64,000 bases of DNA from NCBI GenBank assembly GCA_009881125.1, contig WXFH01000005.1, positions 37,066-101,065 on the forward strand, given 5' to 3'. The notes beneath the pieces were generated by a model. The model ran no database searches. It was not told the DNA's origin and saw nothing but the letters and a program-made list of their open reading frames with translations. The position numbers and the translations under genes were made by a program. Numbering within the stretch: the stretch's first letter is position 1; each line of letters starts with the position of its first letter. Of the stretch, positions 32,963-41,580 are shown piece by piece. The stretch comes from Acidaminobacter sp. (lineage in GTDB: Bacteria; Bacillota_A; Clostridia; Peptostreptococcales; Acidaminobacteraceae).

Positions 32963-33664
32963 ATGCCAAAAATTTTAGTTGTAGATGATGATAAACGGAT
33001 CGTGAAAATGGTCGAACAATTTCTCCTGCTCAACAACATGAGTGTCATCACCGCCTATGATGGCAAAGATGCCATTGCGCTGATGGATGAGCGCGTTGAT
33101 TTGGTGCTTCTGGATGTGAACATGGATGAGATGGGGGGCATGGAAACGTGCCAGTGGATTCGCCAGCGCTATAAGGTGCCTATTTTGTTTCTGAGTGCGA
33201 ACACCTCATCATCGGATAAAATCCTTGGCCTTGGCTATGGCGCTGACGACTACATCACAAAACCTTTTGACCCCATGGAGCTGATTGCGCGAATTCAAGC
33301 CCACCTAAGAAGGCATCAAGTCTACAACGAGGCGGTTCGAGCGGGCAGTCAAGTGAAGTTTGGCGACTTTACCTTTAACAAAAGTGCGCATCGCCTTTTA
33401 AAAGGGGATCAGGAGCTTGTGCTGTCATCTACCGAGTTCAGACTCCTAAGTTTCCTGATTGACCACCCCAATGTGGTGTTTACACGGAAAACGCTCTTGG
33501 CCGAGGTGTGGGAGAGCGAGCATTATGATGAGAATACGGTGACTGCTTATATCAAGCGGCTGAGGCAAAAGATCAGGCTGGGTGACGATGACCAGGCCTA
33601 CATTAAGTCCGTACGGGGTGTAGGCTATATATTTGAGGCAGAACTGGAAAAAGTTGAAGGGTAA
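32963..33664 (+). CDS. OmpR/PhoB-family response regulator
   Basis: A 233-residue regulator: receiver domain 1-115 with VVDDDKR, phosphoacceptor D in LVLLDVNMDE (about residue 51), switch T/S and K in the LSANTSS and ITKPFDP segments, then a winged-helix DNA-binding domain (130-230) ending KSVRGVGYIFE. ATG 32963 is supported by GAAGGTGATG upstream; the frame from 32912 is longer but lacks family similarity at its start. The nearest kinase without an adjacent regulator is at 29373-31292. Confidence 0.9.
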   Translation: MPKILVVDDDKRIVKMVEQFLLLNNMSVITAYDGKDAIALMDERVDLVLLDVNMDEMGGMETCQWIRQRYKVPILFLSANTSSSDKILGLGYGADDYITKPFDPMELIARIQAHLRRHQVYNEAVRAGSQVKFGDFTFNKSAHRLLKGDQELVLSSTEFRLLSFLIDHPNVVFTRKTLLAEVWESEHYDENTVTAYIKRLRQKIRLGDDDQAYIKSVRGVGYIFEAELEKVEG

Positions 33665-33671
33665 AAGGCGG

Positions 33672-33736
33672 TCGCTCAAATTTTACGATGCTGAGTGAGT
33701 TTTTACCGAAGTAAAACAAATTTTACATTTGAGCGA
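33672..33736. other. Inverted repeat TCGCTCAAA / TTTGAGCGA in the gap before the transporter gene
   Basis: TCGCTCAAA (33672-33680) is complementary to TTTGAGCGA (33728-33736); between them TTTTAC recurs three times. It could be a weak terminator of the response regulator gene or an operator. The rest of the gap 33665-33966 holds one copy of the dispersed ACCATCGGC motif (33770) and no other gene. Confidence 0.4.
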
Positions 33737-33966
33737 TGTCCTTGGCTGCGTTGTGTTTCTGCTGAAGAAACCATCGGCTAAAAACAAGTATTATCAATGG
33801 TTTTAAAAAAGTCTGAAAAAAGTTTTAGAAAATTCGTACTTTGGCAATAAAATTGCGTATTACATGTGCAAGACGGATTCGCATCCGGATGAGGACTTAC
33901 ATAAGGTTTGTTTTCCTCAGAGGCTGCGGTCGGGTCAAAAAAATGACTCCAAGGAGGCGGAAGTAC

Positions 33967-35169
33967 ATGCAATATGGATTTGAACTGGCATTTATAATTG
34001 TTATTGGTATCATCTTCTTCTCTGAAACAATTTCCAGCATGACGAAAGGCAAGGTTCCAGGACTGTTTTTGATGACAGTCATTACACTGATTGGTTACTG
34101 GACAATTTTACCGCTGGATGTGGTGCCGGTTTCGGGCATGGTAGCCGTCAAGGATATCACTATGATGATCATTCTGATCCACATGGGCACGCTGCTTGAA
34201 ATCGATCAGCTCAAGCGCGAGTGGAGAACTGTCGTGACGGCCCTTGCGGCGGTGGCGGGCGTTGTGCTGGTGTTTATGCTCCTGGGAAGCTTTGTTCTCC
34301 CTAGTGCCAACATGGCAATAACAGCGATTGCACCTTTGGCAGGCGGCATGATTGCGGCGATTCTCATGAGCCAGGCGCTGACAAACATTGGTCAAACAGA
34401 TTTGGCGGTATGGCCAATTCTATTGATTACACTTCAAGGCTTCATTGGGATGCCGGTAGTGGCTTACATGCTGCGCGGCGAGGCTTCAGATCTTGCGAAG
34501 AAGCTTAGAGGCGGCCAGGAAATTGTAGCACACAAACTTGAATCTCAAGCAGCGAAGAAGACCAAATGGATTGACAAGGTACCGCAGAAGTTCAGAACGC
34601 CGGCATTCTACTTCCTGATTCTCGCTATTCTTTACACCCTGAACGTCGCGCTTTACAATAACGTGATCGTCAACATTCCATATGTTAAACTCGTTCTCGA
34701 TAAGTCTATTGTTTCCCTTATCATTGGTGTCGTTCTCGGAAACCTTGGGATCCTTGACAAGGGCGTTATGACTAAGACTAAGTCCGAAGGTATTATGGAA
34801 ATCAGCTTTTACGCGTTTATCATGACGTTCCTGGTTGGCGCGAAGGTTGAAACAATTAAGGCGCTGATTGTTCCGCTTCTCATTGCTTTCGTCCTGGCGA
34901 CTACGGCAATTGCGATTCTTAGCGTCCTCGTCGGAAAGCGCATTGGCTACTCGGCGCGGCTTTCAATGGCGGTTGGCTTCAACTGTTTCCTTGGGTTCCC
35001 TTTGAATTACCTGATCACAAAGGAAGCGGCCATGGCGGTTGCGGAATCTGCTGAGGAAGAGGAAAAGATTTTCGACGCACTGCTGCCTACAATGCTGATC
35101 GCCGGCTTCGTCTGTGTCACCATTGTATCCGTCCTCGTTGCGGGCGCCATGACGTCGCTGGTGAAGTAG
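33967..35169 (+). CDS. Polytopic membrane transporter of unrecognised family
   Basis: A 400-residue protein with about 11 hydrophobic segments. The arrangement, with glycine-rich segments such as PLAGGMIAAILMSQALTNIG and a repeated C-terminal half, resembles sodium-coupled carboxylate or glutamate carriers, but I cannot name the family. AAGGAGG lies 10 bases before ATG 33967; the 42 upstream codons of the longer frame are Arg-rich and unlikely. It follows the OmpR-type regulator and may be controlled by it, forming a pair of regulated transporters with the YjiH-type gene. Confidence 0.7.
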   Translation: MQYGFELAFIIVIGIIFFSETISSMTKGKVPGLFLMTVITLIGYWTILPLDVVPVSGMVAVKDITMMIILIHMGTLLEIDQLKREWRTVVTALAAVAGVVLVFMLLGSFVLPSANMAITAIAPLAGGMIAAILMSQALTNIGQTDLAVWPILLITLQGFIGMPVVAYMLRGEASDLAKKLRGGQEIVAHKLESQAAKKTKWIDKVPQKFRTPAFYFLILAILYTLNVALYNNVIVNIPYVKLVLDKSIVSLIIGVVLGNLGILDKGVMTKTKSEGIMEISFYAFIMTFLVGAKVETIKALIVPLLIAFVLATTAIAILSVLVGKRIGYSARLSMAVGFNCFLGFPLNYLITKEAAMAVAESAEEEEKIFDALLPTMLIAGFVCVTIVSVLVAGAMTSLVK

Positions 35170-35206
35170 GGAGTCCCCGAAGATTAACAGAACTGCACAA
35201 ATAAAC

Positions 35207-35256
35207 CGGCACCTTGCAAAAGAGAGTTTTCTCTCAAATGTGAGGTGCCGCTTTTA
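35207..35256 (+). terminator. Terminator after the transporter gene
   Basis: CGGCACCT pairs with AGGTGCCG, with an inner AGAGAG/CTCTCT stem, followed by CTTTTATTT. The remainder of 35260-35377 is very AT-rich (a TATAAT lies at 35313) and probably contains the marR promoter. Confidence 0.75.
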
Positions 35257-35377
35257 TTTGTTTGGTTTCTAAGTTTAATTCTTTTTTAATAATAATTATG
35301 TTTCATAATATATATAATGTATATATATCTTAAAGTAAAAGCTTTATAATCACACAAGCAAATCCGGAGGTGACGAG

Positions 35378-35887
35378 ATGATGGTCACGGAGGCGTTCAA
35401 ACGCAGCCTGCTCGACTATTCCAAAAAGATCAACGACTGCACAAACACGCTGCTGAATCAGGAAGCGGTACGTCATGGACTCACCGCCATGCAGCTGAGA
35501 CTCCTGATGGAGCTGTATAACGACGGTGCCATGACAATTGGTGAAGTGGCGGCCCAGTTGGGACAGGCCGGCACCAATGTCTCGACCATGTGCAAAAAAC
35601 TTGAGACCCGCGGCCTTGTCAACCGTCAGCGAAGCGAGGCGGATGAACGCGTCGTCATGGTTGTTCTCACTGCAATAGGCGAAGAAAAAATGAAAGACAT
35701 CAATAAGGTTTTCGATAAAAAAATCAACCGCATGATGGAAGTTGTGGACGAAACCGAACTAAAGGCTATGCTTACCGGTCTGAAGAAGTTCAGCGATCTG
35801 CTAAGTCTGAACACTTCGCTGGACGGGTTGCCGCAAACGGAACCGGCGGCGCAAGAAACCAACACCAGTGCGAAGGAGCGCGACTAA
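35378..35887 (+). CDS. MarR-family transcriptional regulator
   Basis: A 169-residue winged-helix regulator. HGLTAMQLRLLMELYNDG and IGEVAAQLGQAGTNVSTMCKKLETRGLVNRQRS give the MarR DNA-binding core (residues about 30-95), with the wing at DERVVMVVLT. The tail of about 20 residues is low-complexity and polar. GGAGGTGACGAG precedes the ATG. ftsH begins one base after its stop, so the two are translationally coupled. The linkage suggests stress or ligand control of this FtsH. Confidence 0.87.
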   Translation: MMVTEAFKRSLLDYSKKINDCTNTLLNQEAVRHGLTAMQLRLLMELYNDGAMTIGEVAAQLGQAGTNVSTMCKKLETRGLVNRQRSEADERVVMVVLTAIGEEKMKDINKVFDKKINRMMEVVDETELKAMLTGLKKFSDLLSLNTSLDGLPQTEPAAQETNTSAKERD

Positions 35888-35888
35888 G

Positions 35889-37721
35889 ATGAAATTCAAC
35901 GAGAATAACAAACGCCCCATATACTACTATTACATGATTGTGCTTTTGGTGGTCATGTTGCTCAACGCCTTTGTCTTTCCGCTTATGAACAAACCTGAGG
36001 TGACTCAGGTCGACTACGGTACCTTCCTCGCACAGGTGGAAGCCGGTACAGTCACCAAAGTCGAGGTGGATGACAAGCAGGTCGTTTACGTTCAGAAGGA
36101 CGCGGAGGGCAAGGACAGTTACTACATCACCGGGCGCATTGAAGATCCACAGCTCGTGGACCGGCTTTATGCAGCTGGCGTCGAGTTCAACAAAGTCATC
36201 CCTGCAGAAAGCTCCCCTATTCTGGCCTCCATCCTGGGCTGGATTTTGCCGATGGTCATTTTCATAGCCCTCGGCCAATTCCTCATGAAGAAGATGATGG
36301 GCAAAATGGGCGGCAACGCCATGTCCTTTGGCAACAGCAAAGCAAAGGTCTACGTCGAGGCGCAGACCGGAAAATCCTTTGAAGACGTCGCAGGGCAGGA
36401 AGAAGCCAAAGAAGCCCTTCAGGAGATCGTCGATTTTCTTCACGACCCTGGAAAATACAAAGAAATAGGCGCCAACATCCCTAAAGGCGCGCTGCTCGTA
36501 GGCCCTCCCGGAACCGGCAAAACCCTGCTGGCCAAAGCCGTTGCCGGCGAATCCAAAGTGCCGTTTTTCTCAATTTCCGGATCGGAGTTCGTAGAGATGT
36601 TTGTAGGCATGGGCGCTGCCAGGGTTCGGGATCTGTTCAAGCAGGCTCAGGAAAAGGCGCCGTGTATTGTATTTATTGATGAAATTGATACCATTGGTAA
36701 AAGCAGAAATTCCGGAGGGCTGGGCGGCAATGATGAGCGGGAGCAGACGCTGAACCAGCTCCTGTCAGAAATGGATGGCTTCGATGCGGACAAAGGCGTC
36801 GTCATTCTCGCGGCGACCAACCGTCCTGAAACCCTGGATAAGGCACTTCTCAGACCGGGCCGTTTCGATCGGCGCATCCCGGTTGAGCTGCCTGACCTGG
36901 CAGGACGTGAAGCGATCCTCGTCGTCCATGCCAAGAAAGTCAAACTGGGGCCTGCCATCAACTTCAACGCTATTGCCCGGGCGACTTCCGGTGCTTCCGG
37001 CGCAGATCTGGCCAATATCATCAATGAGGCGGCACTTCGGGCGGTTAAGATGGGCCGAAAACAGGTCGTGCAAAGCGATCTGGAGGAATCTGTAGAAGTG
37101 GTCATTGCGGGATATCAAAGGAAAAACGCCGTTATTTCCATGAAGGACAAGCTGACGATTGCCTATCACGAAATTGGTCACGCGCTGGTAGCTGCAAAAC
37201 AATTGCATTCAGCGCCTGTAACGAAGATCACAATTGTACCAAGGACTTCCGGCGCGCTGGGCTATACTATGCAGGTCGAAGAAACTGAGCAAATTTTGAT
37301 GACGAAAGAGCAAGCGCTGGACAAAATTTCGACCTTTATGGGCGGACGGGCGGCAGAAGAGCTGATCTTTGAAAGTGTCACCACCGGAGCCTCCAACGAC
37401 ATTGAGCAAGCCACCCGAATCGCCAGATCCATGGTGACGCGCTTTGGAATGAGTGAAACCTTCGGCATGATGGCGCTGGAAACGGTCAACAATCCTTATT
37501 TAGGCACAGACACAACACTGATGGTGTCACCGGAGACGGCGGCATTAATTGATAAAGAAATCATGAAGATTTTAGACACGGCTTATCAAAATGCGAAAGC
37601 CATTCTAGTGGAGAATAAGGCAAAGCTGCATGAACTGACAAAATGCCTGCTGGAAAAGGAAACCATGACTGGCGAGGAGTTCATGTTCGTATTGAATGCT
37701 ACACAACCTGTACAATGCTAA
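35889..37721 (+). CDS. ftsH: ATP-dependent zinc metalloprotease FtsH
   Basis: A 610-residue membrane AAA protease. Transmembrane segments are at about 14-32 and 110-130 with an external domain between. Walker A GPPGTGKT is at 205-212, Walker [10 protein letters not shown] near 262, the second region of homology near 310, and the zinc site HEIGH at 427-431 (most FtsH have HEAGH). It degrades misfolded membrane and short-lived cytosolic proteins. ATG 35889 follows AAGGAGCGCGACTAAG. The C-terminus is short after the protease domain and its stop codon abuts a repeat element, so the last residues may have been altered by that element. Confidence 0.93.
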   Translation: MKFNENNKRPIYYYYMIVLLVVMLLNAFVFPLMNKPEVTQVDYGTFLAQVEAGTVTKVEVDDKQVVYVQKDAEGKDSYYITGRIEDPQLVDRLYAAGVEFNKVIPAESSPILASILGWILPMVIFIALGQFLMKKMMGKMGGNAMSFGNSKAKVYVEAQTGKSFEDVAGQEEAKEALQEIVDFLHDPGKYKEIGANIPKGALLVGPPGTGKTLLAKAVAGESKVPFFSISGSEFVEMFVGMGAARVRDLFKQAQEKAPCIVFIDEIDTIGKSRNSGGLGGNDEREQTLNQLLSEMDGFDADKGVVILAATNRPETLDKALLRPGRFDRRIPVELPDLAGREAILVVHAKKVKLGPAINFNAIARATSGASGADLANIINEAALRAVKMGRKQVVQSDLEESVEVVIAGYQRKNAVISMKDKLTIAYHEIGHALVAAKQLHSAPVTKITIVPRTSGALGYTMQVEETEQILMTKEQALDKISTFMGGRAAEELIFESVTTGASNDIEQATRIARSMVTRFGMSETFGMMALETVNNPYLGTDTTLMVSPETAALIDKEIMKILDTAYQNAKAILVENKAKLHELTKCLLEKETMTGEEFMFVLNATQPVQC

Positions 37722-37731
37722 CAGACGTGCA

Positions 37732-37795
37732 CAAACAATGATGAAACCGCGGGTCGGAAAGTTTACTTTCCGACCCGCGGTTTCATCATTGTTTG
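37732..37795. repeat. Perfect 30-bp inverted repeat with 4-base loop after ftsH
   Basis: Each arm is 30 bases (37732-37761 and 37766-37795), complementary without mismatch; the centre reads CGGGTCGGAAAG-TTTA-CTTTCCGACCCG. There is no T run after it. The right arm ends inside the first copy of the 152-bp direct repeat. It could stop transcription after ftsH or be the fold of a small palindromic element. Confidence 0.85.
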
Positions 37796-38118
37796 TATAG
37801 GGCGCAGCCCGACACCGAAGCGCAGCCTTGAAACACGCGGAGCGTGTTTTGAGGCGAAGCGAGGTGCACGTCTGTTAGCGTGAGGTGTACCTTAGGACAA
37901 CGGCGCTTTGAGAACTTGCTCCCTTAGGTGTGGATCATCGTTGTTTGTATAGGGCGCAGCCCAACACCGAAGCGCAGCCTTGAAACACGCGGAGCGTGTT
38001 TTGAGGCGAAGCGAGGTGCACGTCTGTTAGCGTGAGGTGCACCTTAGGACAATGGCGCTTTGAGAACTTGCTCCCTTAGGTGTGGATCATCGTTGTTTGT
38101 ATATGGCGCAGCCCCGAC
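37791..38118. repeat. Two tandem copies of a 152-bp repeat plus a partial third
   Basis: Copies begin GTTTGTATAGGGCGCAGCC at 37791 and 37943, and a third start with GTTTGTATATGGCGCAGCC at 38095 stops after about 20 bases. Copies differ at only a few positions. Within each are a small stem AAACACGC-GGAG-GCGTGTTT-like and GAGGTGCAC...GTGAGGTGCACC. GTGCACGTCTGTTAG in the unit is the complement of the sequence at the ftsH stop (37718-37732) and recurs at 13057. No open frame of coding character runs through it. Together with the hairpin this accounts for the gap 37722-38216. Confidence 0.85.
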
Positions 38119-38216
38119 CCTTAAATGCTTTGTTACGCTTTCTTAATGGTTATTTGTGGAACCCTTTGTAGAGGTTCGGCGTCTTACTGCCAGAACCTAA
38201 AATTGAAAGGAGCATC

Positions 38217-39272
38217 ATGATGCTGCATAAGAAGATGAAAATGAACACTATGAAAAACCTCACCACCGGACTACTGATCACGGCCATGGCCATAGGGGGA
38301 TCACCACTTGCCTCGCTGGCAGACGGTGTTGACCAAACAGCAATGCCTTACGGAGAGGAGATCTGGGAATCGCAGATGAAATTCGCTCATTACGGCTTTT
38401 TTGAAGGAACTATCGAAAGCATCGAGCCTCACCACAGTATTCCTGACGCAAAAATGATCCGCGTCCATGGCGAAGGAGAAGCCATCGCAGATTTTGTCCT
38501 GTCAAAGGACACTGTCCTCGCTGACAACGTCCAGGTCGAAATAGGAAAGACCATCACAGGCTGGTATGACGCCAGAAAACCTATGATCCTGATCTACCCG
38601 CCACAGTATAATGTTGAACTGGTGACAATGCCATCAGAGGGCACCACACAAAAAGTCGACTATTTTGACGAGACCCTGACCAGCGCCGACGGCATGCTGA
38701 AGCTCAATCTGCAGCAAGAGGGCAGCCTAAAACTGTGGGACAGCGAAGGGAAGCTATACACAGAAAGCCTTTCAGGGAAACATCTGCTCGTGAACTATAA
38801 ATTTTCAACGCGAAGCATCCCGGCGCAGACCGTACCGGAATCAATCTATGTTGTAGAGGATCAAAAATGGCTGACCCCGGCCGGCGAGATCCCGGTCTTA
38901 GTCAATGGAAAAGTGGTGCATGCCTTGTCGTCCTTTGTCAAAGAAGACAAAACCGTCATGGTACCCCTTCGGGCTACCGCAGAGGCATTGGGTTATGAGG
39001 TCACCTGGCTGGAAGAGAGCCAGACTGTCATGGTCGGCAAAGCCTCACTGGTTATTGGCAAGGATGCCTATGCTTTCGCGAGAATGGCCCCACAATCGCT
39101 AGGTGCTGCGCCTGAACTCAGGGAAGGCAGAACTTTTGTGCCGATGGAATTTTTCGGCAAAATCCTACCCGAGCTGACTTCTGAAACAGAAACGGAAACC
39201 GGAACCGAATATAAAACAGCCACTGAAAATACAGCTGCCAAAATTAGCATTCAGATTAAAAACGCCGAGTAA
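38217..39272 (+). CDS. Secreted protein with copper amine oxidase N-terminal-type domain
   Basis: A 351-residue protein with a signal peptide (KKMKMNTMKNL then a hydrophobic stretch to about residue 35, ending ASLADG). Residues 50-220 are a unique region; residues about 225-315 match the Cu_amine_oxidN1 domain (PVLVNGKVVHALSSF, VMVPLRATAEALGYEVTWLE, RTFVPMEFFGK), a small fold common on clostridial cell-surface proteins that has no oxidase activity. The C-terminus is Thr/Glu-rich. It is probably extracellular; its function is unknown. AAGGAGC precedes the start. Confidence 0.8.
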   Translation: MMLHKKMKMNTMKNLTTGLLITAMAIGGSPLASLADGVDQTAMPYGEEIWESQMKFAHYGFFEGTIESIEPHHSIPDAKMIRVHGEGEAIADFVLSKDTVLADNVQVEIGKTITGWYDARKPMILIYPPQYNVELVTMPSEGTTQKVDYFDETLTSADGMLKLNLQQEGSLKLWDSEGKLYTESLSGKHLLVNYKFSTRSIPAQTVPESIYVVEDQKWLTPAGEIPVLVNGKVVHALSSFVKEDKTVMVPLRATAEALGYEVTWLEESQTVMVGKASLVIGKDAYAFARMAPQSLGAAPELREGRTFVPMEFFGKILPELTSETETETGTEYKTATENTAAKISIQIKNAE

Positions 39273-39405
39273 ATTTTAACATTATTAAACTAATTTCACG
39301 ATCGGATCAATCTAATTTATGCGACAGGTAGACTTTTTGGATAAAGTACACAAGTTTAGCCCTGTATTTGCTTGAAATTTGCGCTATTTCTTTAGTAAAA
39401 CAGAA

Positions 39406-39434
39406 ATGACATTCTTCTTGATTTTTGATATGAT
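39406..39434 (+). promoter_or_regulatory. Promoter of ftcD
   Basis: ATGACA (39406-39411), 17-base spacer, TATGAT (39429-39434) with the extended TG-n motif (TGATATGAT). Confidence 0.65.
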
Positions 39435-39476
39435 CTAATTAGAATTTAGACTATTGAGAGGATGTGTATTTCCGTT

Positions 39477-40454
39477 ATGAGTAAGAAATATGTTCTCGCC
39501 GTCCCTAACTTTAGCGAAGGCCGCAACAAGGAAGCCATCGATGCTGCTGTAAACGCTGTTAAAGCTGTTGAGTCTGTCAAAATTGTCGCAGTTGAGCCAG
39601 AGGCCAACTTCAACCGTACAGTTCTCACTTACATCTGTGAGCCTCAGTTCGTCAAAGAAGCTATGTTGAAACTCGCTGGCGCTGTTTACCAGTACGTCAA
39701 CATGGAAGTCCAAAAAGGCGACCACCCACGTATAGGTGCACTCGACACTGCGCCGGTATTCCCGCTCCAGAACATGGACATTGAAGAAGTTAAAGCCCTC
39801 GCAGAGGAAATTGGCGTTGCGCTTCACGAGACTTACAAAGTTCCGGTATACTTCTCCGGCCTCAATGCACGCACAGATTTCAAAAAATCCAATACAAATA
39901 TCCGTAAAGGTCAGTATGAAGGCCTTAAGGCACTTCTCGAAACGCCTGACCATCCTGATCTCGAAACAAGAAAGCCTGACCTTTCAGTTGACGGCAAGCT
40001 CAGCTCAACTATGGGTGGCTGCACTGTCAGCTCTGACTACGAAGGTCTTACCGCTTACAACGTTTTCGTTGAGACGGAAGATGCGACTGTTGCCAACGAC
40101 ATTGCAAAAGTTGTCAAGAATGCTGAAACAGGCTGGACATCCATCAAAGGAATCGGCTTTAAAGATGAAGGTCATGTTGGTACAGCTGTATCCATGAACG
40201 TCTTTGATGCAGCAAGCACACCGCTCGCAATGCTCAAAGAGTTCATCACCAAAGAAGCTGACAAGCGCGGAACAAAAGTCATCGCGACTCAAATCGTAGG
40301 ACCGGTTAAGCACCAGTACCTCCTCGACTCTGCGAAAGCCCTTGGCTACACTGGCGCTGACAACGACTTTGACGCTGTCGTCGCTTGCCTCGCAGACAAT
40401 ATGATGCTCGAAGGCTTCAACAAAGAATCTATCATTGAGTATCATCTTCAATAA
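39477..40454 (+). CDS. ftcD: Glutamate formimidoyltransferase
   Basis: A 325-residue single-domain enzyme corresponding to the N-terminal half of mammalian FTCD. It starts KKYVLAVPNFSEGRN, as usual for the family, and has GDHPRIGALDTAPVFP near residue 80, the folate/FIGlu site region. It transfers the formimino group of N-formimino-glutamate to tetrahydrofolate, which feeds one-carbon metabolism and ATP formation via formyl-THF. ATG 39477 fits the family start; ATG 39462 is possible and closer to GAGAGG. Cyclodeaminase is not fused or adjacent. Monocistronic with promoter and terminator. Confidence 0.9.
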   Translation: MSKKYVLAVPNFSEGRNKEAIDAAVNAVKAVESVKIVAVEPEANFNRTVLTYICEPQFVKEAMLKLAGAVYQYVNMEVQKGDHPRIGALDTAPVFPLQNMDIEEVKALAEEIGVALHETYKVPVYFSGLNARTDFKKSNTNIRKGQYEGLKALLETPDHPDLETRKPDLSVDGKLSSTMGGCTVSSDYEGLTAYNVFVETEDATVANDIAKVVKNAETGWTSIKGIGFKDEGHVGTAVSMNVFDAASTPLAMLKEFITKEADKRGTKVIATQIVGPVKHQYLLDSAKALGYTGADNDFDAVVACLADNMMLEGFNKESIIEYHLQ

Positions 40455-40466
40455 TTAAAGACGTTA

Positions 40467-40504
40467 AAACACCCTGAATCCGACCGGATCCAGGGTGTTT
40501 TTTT
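40467..40504 (+). terminator. Terminator of ftcD
   Basis: AAACACCCTG pairs with CAGGGTGTTT, with inner GATCC-type pairing, and runs into T7. Confidence 0.88.
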
Positions 40505-40539
40505 ATGTGGAAGCGGGGGTCAGACACCCACTTCCACAT
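40505..40539. repeat. Palindromic repeat GGGTCAGACACCC overlapping the 3' end of the GGDEF gene
   Basis: ATGTGGAAG (40505-40513) pairs with CTTCCACAT (40531-40539) around GGGGGTCAGACACCC, a member of the TCAGACACC repeat family. Its right half encodes the last residues of the minus-strand GGDEF protein. Confidence 0.7.
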
Positions 40540-41440
40540 CCAGCGTCTGAAAATATACGCTGTTGCGGTTGCCTTTAGCGAGGTAGAGCGCTTTATCCAC
40601 CAATGCAATGAGATCCTCCATAGGCCCGTCGTAGCTTGACGGCACACTGATCACGCCCAGGCTTGCGGTGATTTTAAAGTGTTCGCCGCTATACTTGATG
40701 GGATGAGACTCGATTATGAGTCGAAGCCGTTCGGCGATCATCATGCTTTCACCTTGTAAAGTTTCGGGTAAGAGCAAAATAAATTCGTCGCCGGCAAAGC
40801 GGGCGAAGACGTCATAATCCCGGATGCTCGTCGACATGACAGTGGCAAACTCTCTAAGCAGCCAGTCGCCGCCCGTATGGCCGAATTTGTCGTTGATTTG
40901 CTTGAAGTGATCAATGTCCATCATAATCAGTCCGGTGGGCTTGCCTGAGCGTTTTGCCCGGTCGAGCTCGTGCTCCATAAATTCTTCAAAGCCGCGTCGA
41001 TTTAAAAGACCGGTCAGAAAATCATGAGTCGCCAGCTCTGTGGCGAAAATTTCTGCTTCCTTGAGCTCCCTTTGAGCCTCAATAAAGTTACTGACGTCTC
41101 TAAGAATCAGCAAGATCCGCGGCGCGCCGGATTTGTCTGTAAACTTTGAACTTGTCCACTCCCCGTCAATTTCCACACCATCTGATGCCTTAAAGTGCAT
41201 TAGGCTTCGGGAATTGACCTCTTTAATCAAGCTGAAAAAAAGCGCAGTCTGATAGACTTCCTCGCGAGCGAAGAGGTCGTGAAATGAAGATTGTATCAAC
41301 TCATCGGCTGTCTTCTTCAGCAATTGGCAAGAAGCAGGATTTGCATAGTGGATCCGACCGAGGTCATCAATAATGAATATTGCGTCATAAGCATTTTCGA
41401 ATAAAGACTTGCAGCAATCCGGGTGCACAGGTTGATTCAT
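40520..41440 (-). CDS. PAS-GGDEF diguanylate cyclase
   Basis: A 306-residue soluble protein. Residues 10-130 form a PAS domain (FENAYDAIFIIDDLGRIHYAN), and residues 145-295 a GGDEF domain with THDFLTGLLNRRGFE, DIDHFKQINDKFGH and RFAGDEF as signature; the AGDEF variant is found in active enzymes. It would make cyclic di-GMP in response to a PAS signal. Start ATG 41440 has AAAGGG at a good distance; the longer frame to 41584 crosses a palindromic repeat and overlaps the preceding gene. The final residues (DVEVGV) are encoded by a repeat element. Confidence 0.87.
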   Translation of the reverse strand: MNQPVHPDCCKSLFENAYDAIFIIDDLGRIHYANPASCQLLKKTADELIQSSFHDLFAREEVYQTALFFSLIKEVNSRSLMHFKASDGVEIDGEWTSSKFTDKSGAPRILLILRDVSNFIEAQRELKEAEIFATELATHDFLTGLLNRRGFEEFMEHELDRAKRSGKPTGLIMMDIDHFKQINDKFGHTGGDWLLREFATVMSTSIRDYDVFARFAGDEFILLLPETLQGESMMIAERLRLIIESHPIKYSGEHFKITASLGVISVPSSYDGPMEDLIALVDKALYLAKGNRNSVYFQTLDVEVGV

Positions 41441-41535
41441 TGGAATCGCCCTTTCTTTATCTATGTCATTTTGAAGATTGTCTTTTTTATATACCCTTAT
41501 TTGACATAATAGTGCACAGTATCCCCCACAAAAAA

Positions 41536-41562
41536 TGAACTTGGTGTCTGACACCAAGTTCA
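41536..41562. repeat. Perfect 27-bp palindrome of the GGTGTCTGACACC family
   Basis: TGAACTTGGTGTC - T - GACACCAAGTTCA, two 13-base arms around one base, between the GGDEF gene and the NtrC-type gene (both minus strand). Confidence 0.85.
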
Positions 41563-41580
41563 CATCGAGTCCAATCCTTT

